Shown: one piece after another, positions 5,996 to 6,897 of the stretch | Layout: each line of letters starts with the position of its first letter | How positions within the stretch are numbered: position 1 is the first letter of the stretch | Assembly (NCBI GenBank): GCA_003511825.1 | Contig: DOIU01000281.1 | Span: 1-6,897 of the forward strand | Source: Gammaproteobacteria bacterium | Lineage (GTDB): Bacteria > Pseudomonadota > Gammaproteobacteria > Granulosicoccales > Granulosicoccaceae | Length of the DNA stretch: 6,897 bases | Direction of reading: 5' to 3' | Notes under the pieces: model-generated | Told to the model about the DNA's origin: nothing | The model's input: only the letters and a program-made list of their open reading frames with translations | Database searches by the model: none | Position numbers and translations under genes: made by a program

Positions 5996-6897
5996 ATGTT
6001 CTACCGTGAAGCCGGACAATTCAAAACCAGCTACCACGCTGATCAGGCGATTTTCCCCATACGCCAAGATTTGTATTTTTACTTCATATTGATGGGCGTC
6101 GCGTTCATTGGCGTGCCGCTATTGGCGAGTGAGTATTTTCTCTCCACGCTGATGTTGCCATTTTTGATTTTGAGTCTGGCCGCACTTGGCTTAAACATAC
6201 TCACCGGCTATGCGGGCCAACTCAGTCTTGGCACGGGCGGTTTTATGGCAACGGGGGCATTCGCCGCCTATAAATTGTCCACCGCCTTCCCCAATATGCA
6301 TCTGCTTGTCGTCTTTCTACTATCGGGTGTGGTTTCTGCCGGCGTCGGGATTTTGTTTGGCATCCCTTCGTTGCGCATCAAGGGTTTTTATCTCGCCGTG
6401 GCCACGCTGGCCTCCCAGTTCTTTTTAATCTGGATGTTCAATAAATTCGGCTGGTTTACCAACTACAGCGCCTCGGGCGTGATCAGTGCACCGCCGCGCA
6501 CCGTGTTTGGGGACGTCTTTATCACCGGGCCCAATGCAGGCCCGATAGCCAAATACCTGTTCTGTTTGTCCATCGTCGTGGTCCTGGCACTGATCGCGAA
6601 AAATCTCACGCGCAGTAACATTGGCCGTGAGTGGATGGCCATCCGTGACATGGATATCGCGGCGGAAATTATCGGTATTCCGATGCTGAAAACCAAACTG
6701 ATCGCCTTTGCCATCAGTTCCTTTTATTGCGGCGTTGCCGGCGCGCTCTGGGCGTTCATGTACACCGGCTCGGTCGAGCCCTTGGCCTTTGATGTCAACC
6801 GCTCGTTCCAGGTGCTGTTCATAATCTCCATCGGCGCCCTCGGAAGCATAAGGGCCCCGTTCCGGGGCGCGGGGTTTTTGTGCTGGCTACCTTTTTT
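5996..6897 (+). CDS. livM: LivM-type ABC transporter permease, cut by the right window edge
   Basis: The reading frame from ATG 5996 is open for 300 codons to the window end. It encodes the second membrane permease of the importer. After a polar N-terminal stretch of about 25 residues (MFYREAGQFKTSYHADQAIF) come hydrophobic segments at about 27-45, 51-70, 83-94, 102-122, 128-146, 186-201, 234-256 and 271-283. The family motif GYAGQLSLGTGGFMATGA (71-88) is clear. The coupling loop REWMAIRDMDIAAEIIGIPM (211-230) matches the LivM pattern for docking to the ATPases. Full-length relatives are roughly 330-360 residues, so perhaps 30-60 residues are missing. The last ~20 visible residues (SIRAPFRGAGFLCWLPF) fit the family poorly, with arginines and a Cys-Trp pair where small or aliphatic residues are expected; this may be sequence error. 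A binding protein and livF would be expected next. Confidence 0.92.
   Translation, partial: MFYREAGQFKTSYHADQAIFPIRQDLYFYFILMGVAFIGVPLLASEYFLSTLMLPFLILSLAALGLNILTGYAGQLSLGTGGFMATGAFAAYKLSTAFPNMHLLVVFLLSGVVSAGVGILFGIPSLRIKGFYLAVATLASQFFLIWMFNKFGWFTNYSASGVISAPPRTVFGDVFITGPNAGPIAKYLFCLSIVVVLALIAKNLTRSNIGREWMAIRDMDIAAEIIGIPMLKTKLIAFAISSFYCGVAGALWAFMYTGSVEPLAFDVNRSFQVLFIISIGALGSIRAPFRGAGFLCWLPF

Noticed and set aside
1..6897. Mobile element, defence system, CRISPR or RNA gene
   Set aside because: No direct repeats, transposase, integrase, tRNA- or rRNA-like sequence was recognised. All sizeable stretches are filled by metabolic and transport genes of matching style.

Overview
The window carries two divergently oriented gene sets flanking a ~105-bp intergenic region. 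It reads as bacterial chromosome, dense in genes, with moderate-to-high GC and normal Shine-Dalgarno usage. The gene content and protein style suggest a proteobacterium that degrades acids through CoA thioesters, most likely a marine-type gammaproteobacterium. That taxonomic guess is an impression and not a measurement. There are no RNA genes, CRISPR arrays, insertion sequences or phage genes.

Left part (1-2148, minus strand): a complete 598-residue acyl-CoA dehydrogenase of the large, C-terminally extended class, followed after 19 bp by the first 110 residues of a thiolase that runs off the left edge. These supply the first and last steps of a beta-oxidation turn.

Middle (2149-2253): the only substantial non-coding stretch. 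It must hold both divergent promoters. It contains a perfect 6-bp inverted repeat, CTACTA-N5-TAGTAG, overlapping a -10-like TATAGT that reads on both strands. This is a candidate shared operator/promoter.

Right part (2254-6897, plus strand): an AMP-forming long-chain-type acyl-CoA ligase (651 residues), then livG, livH and the first 300 residues of livM from a branched-chain-amino-acid-type (HAAT family) ABC importer. The ligase overlaps livG by 4 bp, the livG-livH and livH-livM gaps are 4 bp each, and the four genes look like one operon. The periplasmic binding protein and the second ATPase (LivF) are not in the window and would be expected downstream.

Taken together, the layout suggests import of a carboxylic acid by a Liv-type transporter, CoA activation by the co-transcribed ligase, and oxidation and thiolysis by the divergent dehydrogenase and thiolase. 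The protein families are well known and the ligase-plus-Liv arrangement is a recognised type. The substrate is unknown, and no convincing novel system is visible. The last ~70 bases look like degraded sequence at a contig end.
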